DNA of 55,232 bases from a virus: positions 1-55,232 of the IMG/VR virus record IMGVR_UViG_3300021963_000158; one strand, 5' to 3'. The number at the start of each line of letters is the position of its first letter. Within the stretch, counting starts at the first letter, position 1. Under the pieces are notes generated by a model. That model searched no databases. It worked only from the letters and a program-made list of their open reading frames with translations, and was not told the origin of the DNA. The translations under genes and the position numbers were made by a program. Below, in pieces: positions 1 through 10,039 of the stretch.

Positions 1-936
1 TAGTTCTTCTAGCTTGCCCAACATCTTGTTACTTAGATCTGGTTCATACAGCACAACAGGCCATCTCTGTAGGGCGTCAGCGTAGTCTAGCACACTTGCA
101 ATATTGTCTGTGCTTAATACTGTTGTTGGATTGATCTTGGTTTCTCTATTAGTTAATAGATTATAAAATCTAGGACCGTACTCAGAAATCAATGCTGTGG
201 CCAAATCCGAATCTACAGTATATCCAAGAATGGGTGCGGCATCCACTAGTGTTAATAAGTTAGTTAAATCAAGCCCACCCAATCTAGTTTGTACATAGTC
301 TAACAAAGTTTGTGGTGCATTTCTAATAGATAACTGATCTCCGTTGACAAATAACTCAATAGCATAATTAGTACGCTCAACTTCGGTGACAAGATTCATC
401 AACCCATTGACCTCATCACCAATTTCAAACTTGTTGGCCTGCGACCAAGTATGAATCCAACTTAGATTATATTCCGTTAACCCAATGCTCCATACTTTCT
501 TTTCTTTATCCCAATTTGCAGACCCTTGACTTTCTTTGGTGAAGGATCTGATGCTGGCAATTAAATCGTTGTCAAAAGGAAACTTTAATACTAACTTGTC
601 GTTTTCTACGTCTAGTCTACGACTATAATCCATTTTGCGTAAAGCCGTGCGCCAATTGGGTTTCTTTACCGGTTCCACACTTACACCTTTGTGTGCAAGT
701 TGGCGTTCGTATTTTAATATAATTTTTAAAGCTAAATCACCCTGACGTTCAGTTAATGCTAAGTTAGAAGTCACAGTATCTGTCATGCTTTCTAAAACCT
801 TAACATCATATCTGGCCAAATTAATAATTGGATTAAAAGAGAATATCCCCCATACGGATATTAGCTTTCCGGTGTCAAATTCTCGTACACCGGCAATCAC
901 TTCAATATAGTCTTCTACGTAGGTAAACTGTTTCAT
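1..936 (-). CDS. Helicase-like protein with HARP-like region, N-terminal 312 residues (runs off the window)
   Basis: An open frame starts at ATG 936 and stays open to base 1, so only the N-terminal part is here and the C-terminal end lies outside the window. Around residues 115-150 the protein reads KLVLKFPFDNDLIASI, then a stretch ending in WDKEKKVWSIGLTE. That resembles the HARP-type DNA-annealing motif found before SNF2/UvsW-like helicase domains (known of the family). The helicase motifs themselves would lie beyond the edge. A TATACT box lies 10-20 nt upstream of the start. A replication or recombination helicase would fit a T4-like phage, but the catalytic part is not visible, so the function is an inference. 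Confidence 0.55.
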   Translation of the reverse strand, partial: MKQFTYVEDYIEVIAGVREFDTGKLISVWGIFSFNPIINLARYDVKVLESMTDTVTSNLALTERQGDLALKIILKYERQLAHKGVSVEPVKKPNWRTALRKMDYSRRLDVENDKLVLKFPFDNDLIASIRSFTKESQGSANWDKEKKVWSIGLTEYNLSWIHTWSQANKFEIGDEVNGLMNLVTEVERTNYAIELFVNGDQLSIRNAPQTLLDYVQTRLGGLDLTNLLTLVDAAPILGYTVDSDLATALISEYGPRFYNLLTNRETKINPTTVLSTDNIASVLDYADALQRWPVVLYEPDLSNKMLGKLEEL

Positions 937-972
937 ATTAGTAGTATAGCACACTTCTAAAAAAAAGCAAAT

Positions 973-1006
973 AAAAAAAAACTCTGTATGTTGCCATACA
1001 GAGTTT
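973..1006 (-). terminator. Intrinsic terminator after the AAA ATPase gene
   Basis: A perfect 12-bp stem (979-990 with 995-1006, loop TTGC) is followed on the minus strand by a run of eight or more T residues. It ends the 1103-2128 gene transcript. The plus strand also has a short A/T tail, so weak bidirectional action is possible. Confidence 0.8.
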
Positions 1007-1102
1007 AAAAACTGCAATTCAGGAGCGAGAGAGCGAACTGCAGGGAAACAACTTTATCGGAAGAGGGCTTATTGACATTGCCTCTTACGCACACCGCAGG
1101 GG

Positions 1103-2128
1103 TTATGCTTTCATGCAAGTAACCTGTGCCATTGCCTTCCATTTAAGTGGGAAGCTCTTACGTAAGTCCGCAATCTTAATTGCCATACGCAAGCTCACCT
1201 CGCGCATTTTGTTTTTGTTTAGGTCCAAGAACTCCACAATCTCGTCCTTGACACAATCCTCAAAATTGTAGTCACTAAACAACTCGCCATCTTTGGCAAT
1301 TTGCTTGATACGGAGCACCTTGTCACGCATAGTGTCAAGTGTCAAATCCAAATAGTGGCAACGACTTTGGAGAGCGTCCAAGTGGTCCCGCAATTTCTGT
1401 GACTTCATTGTGTCAAACTTTAAGTTTGTAATGAAGATAACAGAACCATGGAACTCAAATTGGTCTGGCACGCCTTCACGACGCAACATGTGGCTGTCAG
1501 ACAACCAACTAATTTTACGCTTCTTGCCAGAATCCAGGGCACCTTTAAGCAAGTTTAAAGACACGTCATCTAACAAGATGCTGTCACAGTCGTCAAAAAC
1601 CAAAACACAATTCTCATCACTGTATTTGTACAGTTGGCAATAGAGACCTAGCGCAGAAGTAGAGCCTTTGATAACCTCTGCACGAAGCTTCTTACCTGAA
1701 ATCTGGTCAAAAAGTGTAGCCTTCTCAACAATGCGCTCTACACCAAAACTCTTACCAACGCCAGGTGGGCCACTGACAATCATAGCACGGATGTCACCGT
1801 TGGTAGCGGCAGTGGTCATCTCGTCTAGGATAGAGAAACGCTCACGAATACGCTCAATAATCTCTTCATCTGTCTCAACAGATTTAAATTGCACATCTTT
1901 AACTTCTGCTACCATATGGTCTCCTTCGGACACAAATTCGTAGGCGGCAACGCCATCTACTTTGACACGGATGTTATCAGGGAAGCCAGGAAATGCGCCA
2001 CCATTTTTAACTGTTACATAGCCACCTTTGCTGGTAGTCTTATATTGTTCTACTAATTGGAACACTTGACCAGATACGTCTGTAGTGCGATAAACACCAG
2101 ACTTAATACGAACAAATGCATTACTCAT
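1103..2128 (-). CDS. AAA-family ATPase
   Basis: 341 residues. A Walker A motif GPPGVGKS is at residues 120-127 and a Walker B motif VLVFDDCD at 175-182, followed by a sensor-1-like segment ending in FITN near residue 236. The N-terminal 85 residues form a separate beta-rich region with no motif I know. The ATPase core is of the AAA type that remodels or loads protein-nucleic acid complexes; the target is unknown. The start is supported by an AAGGAG ribosome site and by an early promoter (TTGACC-17-TACAAT) just upstream. The gene is monocistronic, with a terminator downstream. Confidence 0.8.
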   Translation of the reverse strand: MSNAFVRIKSGVYRTTDVSGQVFQLVEQYKTTSKGGYVTVKNGGAFPGFPDNIRVKVDGVAAYEFVSEGDHMVAEVKDVQFKSVETDEEIIERIRERFSILDEMTTAATNGDIRAMIVSGPPGVGKSFGVERIVEKATLFDQISGKKLRAEVIKGSTSALGLYCQLYKYSDENCVLVFDDCDSILLDDVSLNLLKGALDSGKKRKISWLSDSHMLRREGVPDQFEFHGSVIFITNLKFDTMKSQKLRDHLDALQSRCHYLDLTLDTMRDKVLRIKQIAKDGELFSDYNFEDCVKDEIVEFLDLNKNKMREVSLRMAIKIADLRKSFPLKWKAMAQVTCMKA

Positions 2129-2159
2129 TTACAGCTCCTTTTTTAGTTTCAATACATGT

Positions 2160-2188
2160 ATTGTATAGCATACTGAATTATGGGTCAA
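2160..2188 (-). promoter_or_regulatory. Early sigma70-like promoter of the AAA ATPase gene
   Basis: On the minus strand TTGACC is separated by 17 bp from TACAAT (2160-2165), followed by ACATGTATTG, the downstream sequence shared by several early promoters here. The leader is about 25-30 nt and carries a good ribosome site. Confidence 0.7.
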
Positions 2189-2204
2189 CCAAAATCAGCG
2201 TTTT

Positions 2205-2357
2205 TTACAAAAAATCTGCAGTTTTGTCTGTTGTTTTTTCGCTACAATCCAACACTTCATAGACCCATGACATGGGGACTTCTAAAATAGCTGAGATGGA
2301 CAACGGGGAAAATCCGCTATTGTACATTTCCTCAATCTCAATTGCAAGATCTGACAT
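2205..2357 (-). CDS. Small 50-residue protein, possible helix-turn-helix
   Basis: This 50-residue ORF starts MSDLAIEIEEMYNSGFSPLS and continues with a segment (about residues 18-36) shaped like a helix-turn-helix, with SISAILEVPMSWVYEV as the likely recognition region. Ribosome site AAGGAG lies 7 nt before the ATG and a near-consensus early promoter lies upstream, so the gene is convincing despite its size. Small proteins of this shape are frequent in early regions of marine and freshwater T4-like phages; a DNA-binding regulatory role is a guess. Confidence 0.7.
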   Translation of the reverse strand: MSDLAIEIEEMYNSGFSPLSISAILEVPMSWVYEVLDCSEKTTDKTADFL

Positions 2358-2386
2358 CTAGACTCCTTTTTAACTACAATACAAGT

Positions 2387-2415
2387 ATTATAGCACAGGA
2401 GCCTTTATTGGTCAA
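2387..2415 (-). promoter_or_regulatory. Early promoter, near-perfect consensus
   Basis: TTGACC (2410-2415), 17-bp spacer starting AATAAAGGC, then TATAAT (2387-2392) and the shared extension ACTTGTATTG. It drives the 50-residue gene and overlaps the tail of the upstream gene. Confidence 0.8.
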
Positions 2416-2631
2416 TTAAGAATTCACCGTTAAAAATGGGCTCAAATCCTCGTTGTTTTTATGCAACACAAAAGTAGTACTTTTTGTTACTCTAATTCCT
2501 GCTGAATTTTTAAGCATGTTTTCTGCCTGTGCTTCCGTTAAGAAGTCCTCATCCCGTGGAAACGCCTGGTCCCACTCTGTGGCATCAATAAAGTATTCTG
2601 GATCTTCTGTGATAAATGCAAAACGGCTCAT
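2416..2631 (-). CDS. Hypothetical protein, 71 residues
   Basis: A small acidic protein (MSRFAFITEDPEYFIDATEW at the start, then a charged helical stretch around residues 30-45). I recognise no family. It has its own early promoter (TTGACC-17-TATACT) and a start codon preceded by CAGGAG, so it is a real, probably immediate-early gene. It sits between two promoter-equipped small genes and just downstream of the pstS terminator. Small host-takeover proteins of phages often look like this, but nothing in the sequence points to a specific target. Confidence 0.65.
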   Translation of the reverse strand: MSRFAFITEDPEYFIDATEWDQAFPRDEDFLTEAQAENMLKNSAGIRVTKSTTFVLHKNNEDLSPFLTVNS

Positions 2632-2655
2632 TGTTACTCCTGTTATTGAAATACA

Positions 2656-2684
2656 AGTATAACAGCAATGTCTTTATTGGTCAA
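2656..2684 (-). promoter_or_regulatory. Early promoter of the 71-residue gene
   Basis: TTGACC (2679-2684), 17-bp spacer beginning AATAAAGAC, TATACT (2656-2661), then TTGTATT. It directly abuts the pstS terminator hairpin. Confidence 0.75.
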
Positions 2685-2709
2685 GAGAAAGCCCACGTTG
2701 GGTGGGCTT
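2685..2709 (-). terminator. Terminator of pstS
   Basis: Stem AAGCCCAC/GTGGGCTT (2689-2696 with 2702-2709), loop of 5, followed on the minus strand by TTTCTCTT. The same stem sequence recurs after groEL (3853-3874) and near 10009-10026. Confidence 0.7.
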
Positions 2710-2758
2710 ACTGCTGACTACTTATCACACTATACGCCGTCAGCAGGCGAGTATTATT

Positions 2759-3760
2759 TTACTTAATCTGTGTCCAAACACGTTCACGTATCTGCTTTGT
2801 CAAACTGTCTGGCAATGCCACATAGTCTAAGTCTGCGGCATCTTTCTTGCCATTCTTGAATGCCCAGTCAAAGAACTTTAACACTTCATCATTAGTGGCT
2901 TTGTTCTTGGACTCTTTGTACATGATAATAAAACTTGCTGAACTTACTGGCCAAGCATTAGGATTCTTTTGATCCACAATACTCAATCCCATACCAGGAA
3001 CACTAAACCAATCAGCACCATCTGCGGCGGCAGCAAATGTTAAGTCATCCGGACTAACATACCGGCCTGACTTGTTCTGTAACTGTAGGAATATCATATT
3101 GTTTTTCTTAACATAAGCATACTCTACATAACCAATTGAACCTTTGATTCTGTTAACGTTGGCTGCAACACCTTCATTGCCTTTGCCACCTACACTATTT
3201 GGTGAAGGCCATTTAACTGCGGCACCACGACCTACTTTAGCTAGCCAATCTGGACTCACTGTGGCAAGATAGTCTGTCCAGTTGAATGTTGTGCCCGAAC
3301 CATCAGCACGATGCACAACGGTAATTGCTTCATTAGGTAGATTCTTACCTGGATTCAATGCCACTAACTTAGGATCATTCCATTTAGCAATAGTACCCAT
3401 GAATACTTCGGCCATCACAGGTCCTGTAATCTTTAGTTCTCCTGGCTTGATACCGTCTAAGTTAACCACAGGGACAGTTCCGCCTATGATAGCAGGGAAC
3501 TGCACTTGTCCCATCTTGTCTAAGTTCTCTCCGCTTACTGGAGCATCAGTTGCACCAAAGTCAACTGTCTTTGCGTTGATTTGTCTAATACCACCCGAAC
3601 TACCAATGCTTTGATAGTTTAAACTAGTGCCGGTTGCTTTCTTGTATCCTTCAGCCCATTTAGAATAGATAGGCATTGGAAAAGTTGCGCCGGCACCTGT
3701 AATGTCTGCGTTTGCTGATACGGTTACTGCGGCTAATAAAATTGCTAATAGTTTTTTCAT
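2759..3760 (-). CDS. pstS: Phosphate ABC transporter substrate-binding protein PstS
   Basis: 333 residues, the usual length for PstS. A signal peptide (MKKLLAILLAAVTVSANA, cleavage near residue 18) targets it to the periplasm. The mature start DITGAGATFPMPIYSKWAEG is the family signature, and the phosphate-binding segments SIGSSGGIRQI and HRADGSGTTFNWTDYL are intact. It binds inorganic phosphate for the host PstCAB transporter, so the phage would raise phosphate uptake during infection. No pstCAB genes are nearby, as is usual for phage-borne pstS. A Pho box lies upstream, so host PhoB probably controls it. Sequence and context agree well. Confidence 0.95.
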   Translation of the reverse strand: MKKLLAILLAAVTVSANADITGAGATFPMPIYSKWAEGYKKATGTSLNYQSIGSSGGIRQINAKTVDFGATDAPVSGENLDKMGQVQFPAIIGGTVPVVNLDGIKPGELKITGPVMAEVFMGTIAKWNDPKLVALNPGKNLPNEAITVVHRADGSGTTFNWTDYLATVSPDWLAKVGRGAAVKWPSPNSVGGKGNEGVAANVNRIKGSIGYVEYAYVKKNNMIFLQLQNKSGRYVSPDDLTFAAAADGADWFSVPGMGLSIVDQKNPNAWPVSSASFIIMYKESKNKATNDEVLKFFDWAFKNGKKDAADLDYVALPDSLTKQIRERVWTQIK

Positions 3761-3785
3761 TGAATAATTTCCTTGTTACACATTT

Positions 3786-3819
3786 ATTTAAAGATATTTG
3801 TGTTACAGTTTTGTTACAA
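3786..3819 (-). promoter_or_regulatory. Pho box and -10 region of pstS
   Basis: On the minus strand TTGTAAC-AAAA-CTGTAAC (3802-3819) gives two 7-base half-sites with the 11-bp repeat spacing of PhoB binding sites (consensus CTGTCAT). Exactly 10 nt downstream is TTAAAT (3786-3791) as a -10 box, and no good -35 box is present, which is typical of PhoB-activated promoters. Confidence 0.65.
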
Positions 3820-3844
3820 AACACGTATTTCTTAAAATATTTTT

Positions 3845-3874
3845 GCCAAAAGAAAGCCCACCAAAGTGGGCTTT
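3845..3874 (-). terminator. Terminator of groESL
   Basis: Nine-base stem AAAGCCCAC/GTGGGCTTT (3853-3861 with 3866-3874), loop TTTG, then CTTTTGG on the minus strand. It ends the groES-groEL operon. Confidence 0.75.
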
Positions 3875-3890
3875 ACAAATGTAAACTAAA

Positions 3891-5809
<1,919 letters not shown>

Positions 5810-5843
5810 AAACTCCTTTAGTTAATTTTAATGATTTGTACGT

Positions 5844-5873
5844 ATTGTACACTTGAAAATGCCAGTATGTCAA
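5844..5873 (-). promoter_or_regulatory. groESL promoter
   Basis: TTGACA (5868-5873), 18-bp spacer, TACAAT (5844-5849) followed by ACGTAC. The leader is about 30 nt with AAAGGAG. No CIRCE-like inverted repeat is visible, so HrcA control is not supported. Confidence 0.65.
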
Positions 5874-5892
5874 CACCACTGGCAAAATTTAT

Positions 5893-6711
5893 TTAGTCAA
5901 TGACTAATTCTGTTTTTGGGTTTTGTGCATCACGTTCCAACCAAGATCCCACAAATTGTAGCAATTCTGGGCTATGCTCAATTAGTTTCCCAAGCATGTA
6001 TTCGTAGATATCCATTCGGTTACTACGTATAACTGCGGCCAATGTGTGATGCCATTTGTATCCATTCCATCCCCGGTAATCAATGCGTGTATAAAAATAA
6101 TCCATGTCCGCATCAGTCATTAAGTTAAACACATTCCACAGTCCATGGAATCCAAAACTTGGTTTGTGGACGCCCAACTCATAGCTAAATTTACGTGCAA
6201 GTTCTGTGGGTGCGTATTTGATACCGTATTCTGTTTCTAAGTAAGGACGTTTTTTAACTCCAATGACTCCATCTTCGGCCACTGTGGGATTTTCAAAATC
6301 TAGTTTAATAGATTCATCAAGGCAAGCATCTAGCAATCGTTTACTACGAAGACTAAATCCACCATTACCAATATTAGTTCCTTCTTTTTCCCAGGGCCAT
6401 ACTGCACCAATATAATCATAATCCAGGAATTCGTCTTGCCAACTTTCTTTGTTTAGTGCCATTCCGTCCCATTGGACATACAATGCATGGGCTGTGTTGA
6501 CATGTTCAGCAACCCCTTTTAACATAATGTGATTTAGTTCTCTCATGTCTGTACTGGCATCACGGATAATATGTCTTGCACCAGAAATAATTTCTCGATC
6601 ACTGATGATAACAATCTCTTTTGGCTCGATGTTTTTCAAAGTCTGTTCAATGGCATATTTTGTTAAATCGTGCCATACAAAATCGATTGCAACTAATGTA
6701 ATATCTTTCAT
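5893..6711 (-). CDS. DUF5672-type sugar-transferase-like protein
   Basis: 272 residues. The central part (HALYVQWDGMALNKESWQDE, then DYDYIGAVWPW and NGGFSLRSKRLLDAC, about residues 95-165) is the signature of the DUF5672 family, which is related in fold to glycosyltransferases and is common in capsule/LPS clusters and in aquatic phages. It is the last gene of a five-gene run, 9 bp after the GT9 gene, so it probably acts on the same glycan. Substrate unknown. Confidence 0.75.
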   Translation of the reverse strand: MKDITLVAIDFVWHDLTKYAIEQTLKNIEPKEIVIISDREIISGARHIIRDASTDMRELNHIMLKGVAEHVNTAHALYVQWDGMALNKESWQDEFLDYDYIGAVWPWEKEGTNIGNGGFSLRSKRLLDACLDESIKLDFENPTVAEDGVIGVKKRPYLETEYGIKYAPTELARKFSYELGVHKPSFGFHGLWNVFNLMTDADMDYFYTRIDYRGWNGYKWHHTLAAVIRSNRMDIYEYMLGKLIEHSPELLQFVGSWLERDAQNPKTELVID

Positions 6712-6720
6712 AAATTTCTC

Positions 6721-7632
6721 TTAGGTTAAATGTGTTAAAATTGTGTTAGCAATTAGGTCTGTATCCCAATTACTGGTACATGGATATGTAGATTTTTTAC
6801 AATCTATGAAACGTATAGGACGTTGCTGTACATCATTGCATCCACGACAGTCTTCCTGCGTTTGTATTGCTGTAAACTCAGCGTCAACTCTGTAAGGTTG
6901 AATAACTTCCGGGCGCAGATGTGTAAACAATCCCACTATAGGAGTTTTACTTGCACTTGCACACCAATACGGACCTGAGTCAATGCCAACAAAACATTGT
7001 GCATGATCACAGAGATACTTTAATTGCTGACTATTATACTTTGTTCTAGCGTCAACAAACAACGGATGATCTTCAATGTAAAAATCAGTTGCTCCACCAA
7101 CGCATACAATTTTAAAGTCGGCACGTTGTGTAAACAATTTGGTATAAACATCTAGCCAGGTTTGAATACTGATATTCTTGGCGGCCCAGTGCCAGTTACG
7201 CATATGGACAACAATAAACTTATCAATTTGATTAGCATCCAAATCGTTGATAACTTGCTTTCGATCATCCTCGCTAGGAAACAGTTCGACACTACGATCC
7301 ATGTCTGTTGTACCAAACGCACGATAAAAATAATTGTCTACATAGTTCTGTGTGGGATTAATTTCGTAGGCATCATCTAGATCAATGTAAATCTGATACT
7401 GTTGATCAACACGAGATAATGTGTCCACAGGGATGATATGCCTGATATGTGGGTTGTTACGATATACTTCAATTGCGTCTGTGGCAACATCGATGTTGGC
7501 ATTATCGCCATATCGACGTTTAAGTTCACGGACAACACCAGTGGACATAATAACATCGCCGATGGCGGCACGTCTACGCACTAGAATGTTAAATGGTTGG
7601 TCAGTCTTCAATTCGATTTCCGTTGGGACCAA
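6721..7632 (-). CDS. Glycosyltransferase family 9 (heptosyltransferase-like)
   Basis: About 303 residues. The N-terminal RRRAAIGDVIMSTGVVRELK (residues 19-38) and the C-terminal GIDSGPYWCASASKTPIVGLF (near 218-238) match the two halves of ADP-heptose:LPS heptosyltransferases. It would add a heptose or related sugar to a surface glycan. The frame has no ATG near its 5' end: the earliest possible start is TTG at 7632, inside the preceding gene, so the exact start is uncertain and translation is probably coupled to that gene. A cysteine-rich C-terminal tail (residues 260-290) is extra to the family core. Confidence 0.8.
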   Translation of the reverse strand: MVPTEIELKTDQPFNILVRRRAAIGDVIMSTGVVRELKRRYGDNANIDVATDAIEVYRNNPHIRHIIPVDTLSRVDQQYQIYIDLDDAYEINPTQNYVDNYFYRAFGTTDMDRSVELFPSEDDRKQVINDLDANQIDKFIVVHMRNWHWAAKNISIQTWLDVYTKLFTQRADFKIVCVGGATDFYIEDHPLFVDARTKYNSQQLKYLCDHAQCFVGIDSGPYWCASASKTPIVGLFTHLRPEVIQPYRVDAEFTAIQTQEDCRGCNDVQQRPIRFIDCKKSTYPCTSNWDTDLIANTILTHLT

Positions 7633-8317
7633 GTAAGCCCGTTAATCCAACCCGTGGAATTTCTGTTACAAGATTTTTAGGCAAATAAGCAAACAACATG
7701 TGCTCAATGTCAAAATAGCCGCCAGCATGCAACCGTTCTGCCATGGCCATGAATCCGGTATTGTAACTGTTAATAACTAACTGCGTTTCATTGGCTGGCC
7801 AAGACCACAAGCGACTCATATACTGAAAGTCCATTCCACCAGTTATGTCGATGGGAAATTGACTGCGTTTACGTTCGAGCACAACAATACGTCTCGGTAC
7901 TGTGTCGTAATAAGAAGGATCAAAGTTTTCAGTTAACTGATAACGACCAGACATCTTAAACACTCTATCGTATTCTTTAATTGCACCCTGTTCAGTTAGT
8001 GTAGTTAATGCCGCAGCAAATACCATAACCTCTGTGGTATTTTTAACAATATCCCAATTGTCTGTACTGTTGTAGATTCCCTTAACTGCTTCGTTTTGTG
8101 TGAAGTCTAATACATAATTAGCGTGAAGGTATAATGTTTTTAATTGCTCTTCGGTTGGCGACATTGCGCCCGACATTTCAATAACAGCAATTTTAGCACC
8201 AGGTGCATATTTCTTAATACTGTTAATTGTATCAATGGTTTGATTTAATCGTAGATCTGTTGGGTGTACCCCAAACTTAGTGTTAAGAGCACTAGTTACA
8301 ATGAATAGTGATTTCAT
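7601..8317 (-). CDS. Probable glycosyltransferase-like protein, family not certain
   Basis: 238 residues. It begins MKSLFIVTSALNTKFGVHPT and has a Rossmann-like first strand, a possible metal/nucleotide region DRVFKMSGRYQL (about 118-129), and ends with RVGLTGLLGPNGNRIED. Similar short proteins occur next to GT genes in aquatic phages, so I take it as a nucleotide-sugar transferase-like protein by context. It overlaps the GT9 frame by about 32 bp. A weak late-type box AATAAATA (8340-8347) lies 22 nt upstream of the ATG. Confidence 0.55.
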   Translation of the reverse strand: MKSLFIVTSALNTKFGVHPTDLRLNQTIDTINSIKKYAPGAKIAVIEMSGAMSPTEEQLKTLYLHANYVLDFTQNEAVKGIYNSTDNWDIVKNTTEVMVFAAALTTLTEQGAIKEYDRVFKMSGRYQLTENFDPSYYDTVPRRIVVLERKRSQFPIDITGGMDFQYMSRLWSWPANETQLVINSYNTGFMAMAERLHAGGYFDIEHMLFAYLPKNLVTEIPRVGLTGLLGPNGNRIED

Positions 8318-8357
8318 AAAATTCTTATAGTTGAATTCATATTTATTTTATGGGCAG

Positions 8358-9182
8358 TTACGGCAAATATTGTCTAGCCGAAGATGCTGTTTCATGATCA
8401 ATGATGTGTTGTGTGTAACGTCTAATGCTTGTCGGGAAGTATGCGTCAATCTTAACTGTCACAAACTTACGAGGATCGTTGCGATTAAATCCAAGATTGT
8501 TTTTTATGCTGTCGTCTACATCAATGGGCAGGTCATTTAATTCATTGTGTGAAAAACTTGTAATCTTGTTTTTAACAAATTCACTGTTGCCTAGGTAGGT
8601 AAAATGCCAACCTGCATGCTCAACAACTTCTACATTGTCATCTACATATCCAAATTCAAGACTGTTTAAATTTTGTCTAGTGCGTCTTAGCTCTTCGGGA
8701 CTGGTAATCAACCCAACCCTAGAAGCCATGGTCCATACACAATAAGTTTCCCAATTGTCAATCAACATATAGTTAAACTTAAAATTAAAGTATGGCATAC
8801 GGAAGCCATAAATTTGTGCAGGATCTCTACGAATACGTGCAACTACTTCGGCACGTATGATTTCATCAACATCACCAATGATTGCAAGGTCTGCAGGATT
8901 GGCATCTACTAATCCCCGCATAATTGCATCACGTTGGAAACGCTCGTTACTCCACGGATCCTCAGCCAAGGGCATATCCTCAACTACAACATGAATAATC
9001 TTATCGTGATACTGTGCGTATCTATCCCAATTGTCCTTAAGATAAAGTGCTTTAGGTTTGTTTTGAAATGTTGTGGTAGCTTCAACAATAACAAAATGAT
9101 CCACTGCATTGTGCAATTCTTTTAATCGAATATCCAATAAGTCTAGCTCATTGTAAAATGTAAAACAGTCGTAGATTTTCAT
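8358..9182 (-). CDS. Glycosyltransferase family 17
   Basis: 274 residues. The N-terminus MKIYDCFTFYNELDLLDIRL, the VEATTTFQNKPK segment (33-44) and the metal-binding IGDVDEI motif near residue 102 are hallmarks of GT17 (N-acetylglucosaminyltransferase III-like). It would transfer a hexosamine to a glycan. Its start overlaps the stop of the upstream methyltransferase (ATGA), so the two are translationally coupled. Part of the surface-sugar cassette that probably modifies host LPS or virion glycans. Confidence 0.85.
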   Translation of the reverse strand: MKIYDCFTFYNELDLLDIRLKELHNAVDHFVIVEATTTFQNKPKALYLKDNWDRYAQYHDKIIHVVVEDMPLAEDPWSNERFQRDAIMRGLVDANPADLAIIGDVDEIIRAEVVARIRRDPAQIYGFRMPYFNFKFNYMLIDNWETYCVWTMASRVGLITSPEELRRTRQNLNSLEFGYVDDNVEVVEHAGWHFTYLGNSEFVKNKITSFSHNELNDLPIDVDDSIKNNLGFNRNDPRKFVTVKIDAYFPTSIRRYTQHIIDHETASSARQYLP

Positions 9183-9781
9183 TGCTTAGTACACTCAAAT
9201 GTCATTGATTCTAGTTGAAGAAAGTTCGGTGGCATGCGCCAAGTAACTTCTAAATTCTTTAAGTTTTCGTCATTGCTTTCTAGCAAGCGATGTTCAGTGA
9301 TATTCACAAAGCCTGCGGCTTGCAAACAATTCGTCATAACATACTTATCATAGATAAATTGGTGTCCCCAATCTCTTACATAATTGTTGATTACAAAAAT
9401 AGGATCTGCGTACGGTGCCCACTTAATATCTCCGGTGGCCCAATTAACATAACTTGAAGACATTCCGCTGGGTTCTTTGTACATTCGAATTAGGAATTCA
9501 AAGTCCGGGCACGTCAGGCGGAATCTACCGCCGGGCTTCAATACTCGATATGTTTCGCTTAACATTACCTGCCCTTGAGCAAATGTCAAGTGCTCAATCA
9601 TGTGTTCCGAGTACACATAATCAAAGGTATTGTCCTCAAATGGAAAACGAGTAGATGCATCTAACTGATGCACCGCGGCAGTCATTGGTTGGTAATCAGT
9701 GTTTAACCAACCCTGCAATATGTTGCCACCGGCACCTAATTGTAACTTCTTAACTGCTGAGTTATTTAGATACTCTTGCAT
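9179..9781 (-). CDS. SAM-dependent methyltransferase (class I, type 11)
   Basis: 200 residues. The glycine-rich SAM motif reads KLQLGAGGNILQGWLNTDY (residues 13-31); FDYVYSEHMIEHL (53-65) and the RVLKPGGRFRLTCPD strand (78-93) complete a class I fold. It resembles methyltransferases that sit beside glycosyltransferases and cap or modify sugars. Coupled to the GT17 gene downstream and 2 bp after the small gene upstream, it is likely in the operon from the 9975 promoter. Confidence 0.8.
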   Translation of the reverse strand: MQEYLNNSAVKKLQLGAGGNILQGWLNTDYQPMTAAVHQLDASTRFPFEDNTFDYVYSEHMIEHLTFAQGQVMLSETYRVLKPGGRFRLTCPDFEFLIRMYKEPSGMSSSYVNWATGDIKWAPYADPIFVINNYVRDWGHQFIYDKYVMTNCLQAAGFVNITEHRLLESNDENLKNLEVTWRMPPNFLQLESMTFECTKQ

Positions 9782-9783
9782 TA

Positions 9784-9969
9784 TTAATCTTGATCCTCGG
9801 CTGTGACACGTTCTCCGAGGTATTGTTTAACTGCTCGCATTAGCTTACGCTCGGTATCGTAGACAAATTCACGTGTGTCATCTTCTGTGGTCACTGCAAG
9901 AATAAAACCATTTGCGGCACGTCTAATTTCTAAATTTTCAAACATAGTATTCCTTGGATTGTTGATCAA
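9784..9969 (-). CDS. Hypothetical protein, 61 residues
   Basis: A small protein with a predicted strand-rich first half (MFENLEIRRAANGFILAVTT, counting from the internal ATG) and a helical, charged second half. It is the first gene after an early promoter and leads into the glycan cassette. The ORF has an upstream ATG (MINNPRNTMFENLE); the ATG at residue 9 (9945) is preceded by CAAGGA, so it may be the true start. No family recognised. Confidence 0.6.
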   Translation of the reverse strand: MINNPRNTMFENLEIRRAANGFILAVTTEDDTREFVYDTERKLMRAVKQYLGERVTAEDQD

Positions 9970-9974
9970 GTACT

Positions 9975-10003
9975 ATAATAACACACACAGGAATTTTAGT
10001 CAA
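9975..10003 (-). promoter_or_regulatory. Early promoter of the glycan cassette
   Basis: TTGACT (9998-10003), 17-bp spacer, TATTAT (9975-9980), then AGTACTTGATC which echoes the shared ACTTGTA extension. The -35 box abuts the terminator hairpin of the preceding gene. Confidence 0.7.
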
Positions 10004-10026
10004 GAAAAAGCCCACCAAAGTGGGCT
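10004..10026 (-). terminator. Terminator of the dCMP deaminase transcript
   Basis: Stem AGCCCAC/GTGGGCT (10009-10015 with 10020-10026), loop TTTG, followed on the minus strand by TTTTTCTT. Third copy of this stem in the window. Confidence 0.75.
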
Positions 10027-10039
10027 ATTATTACCAAAA

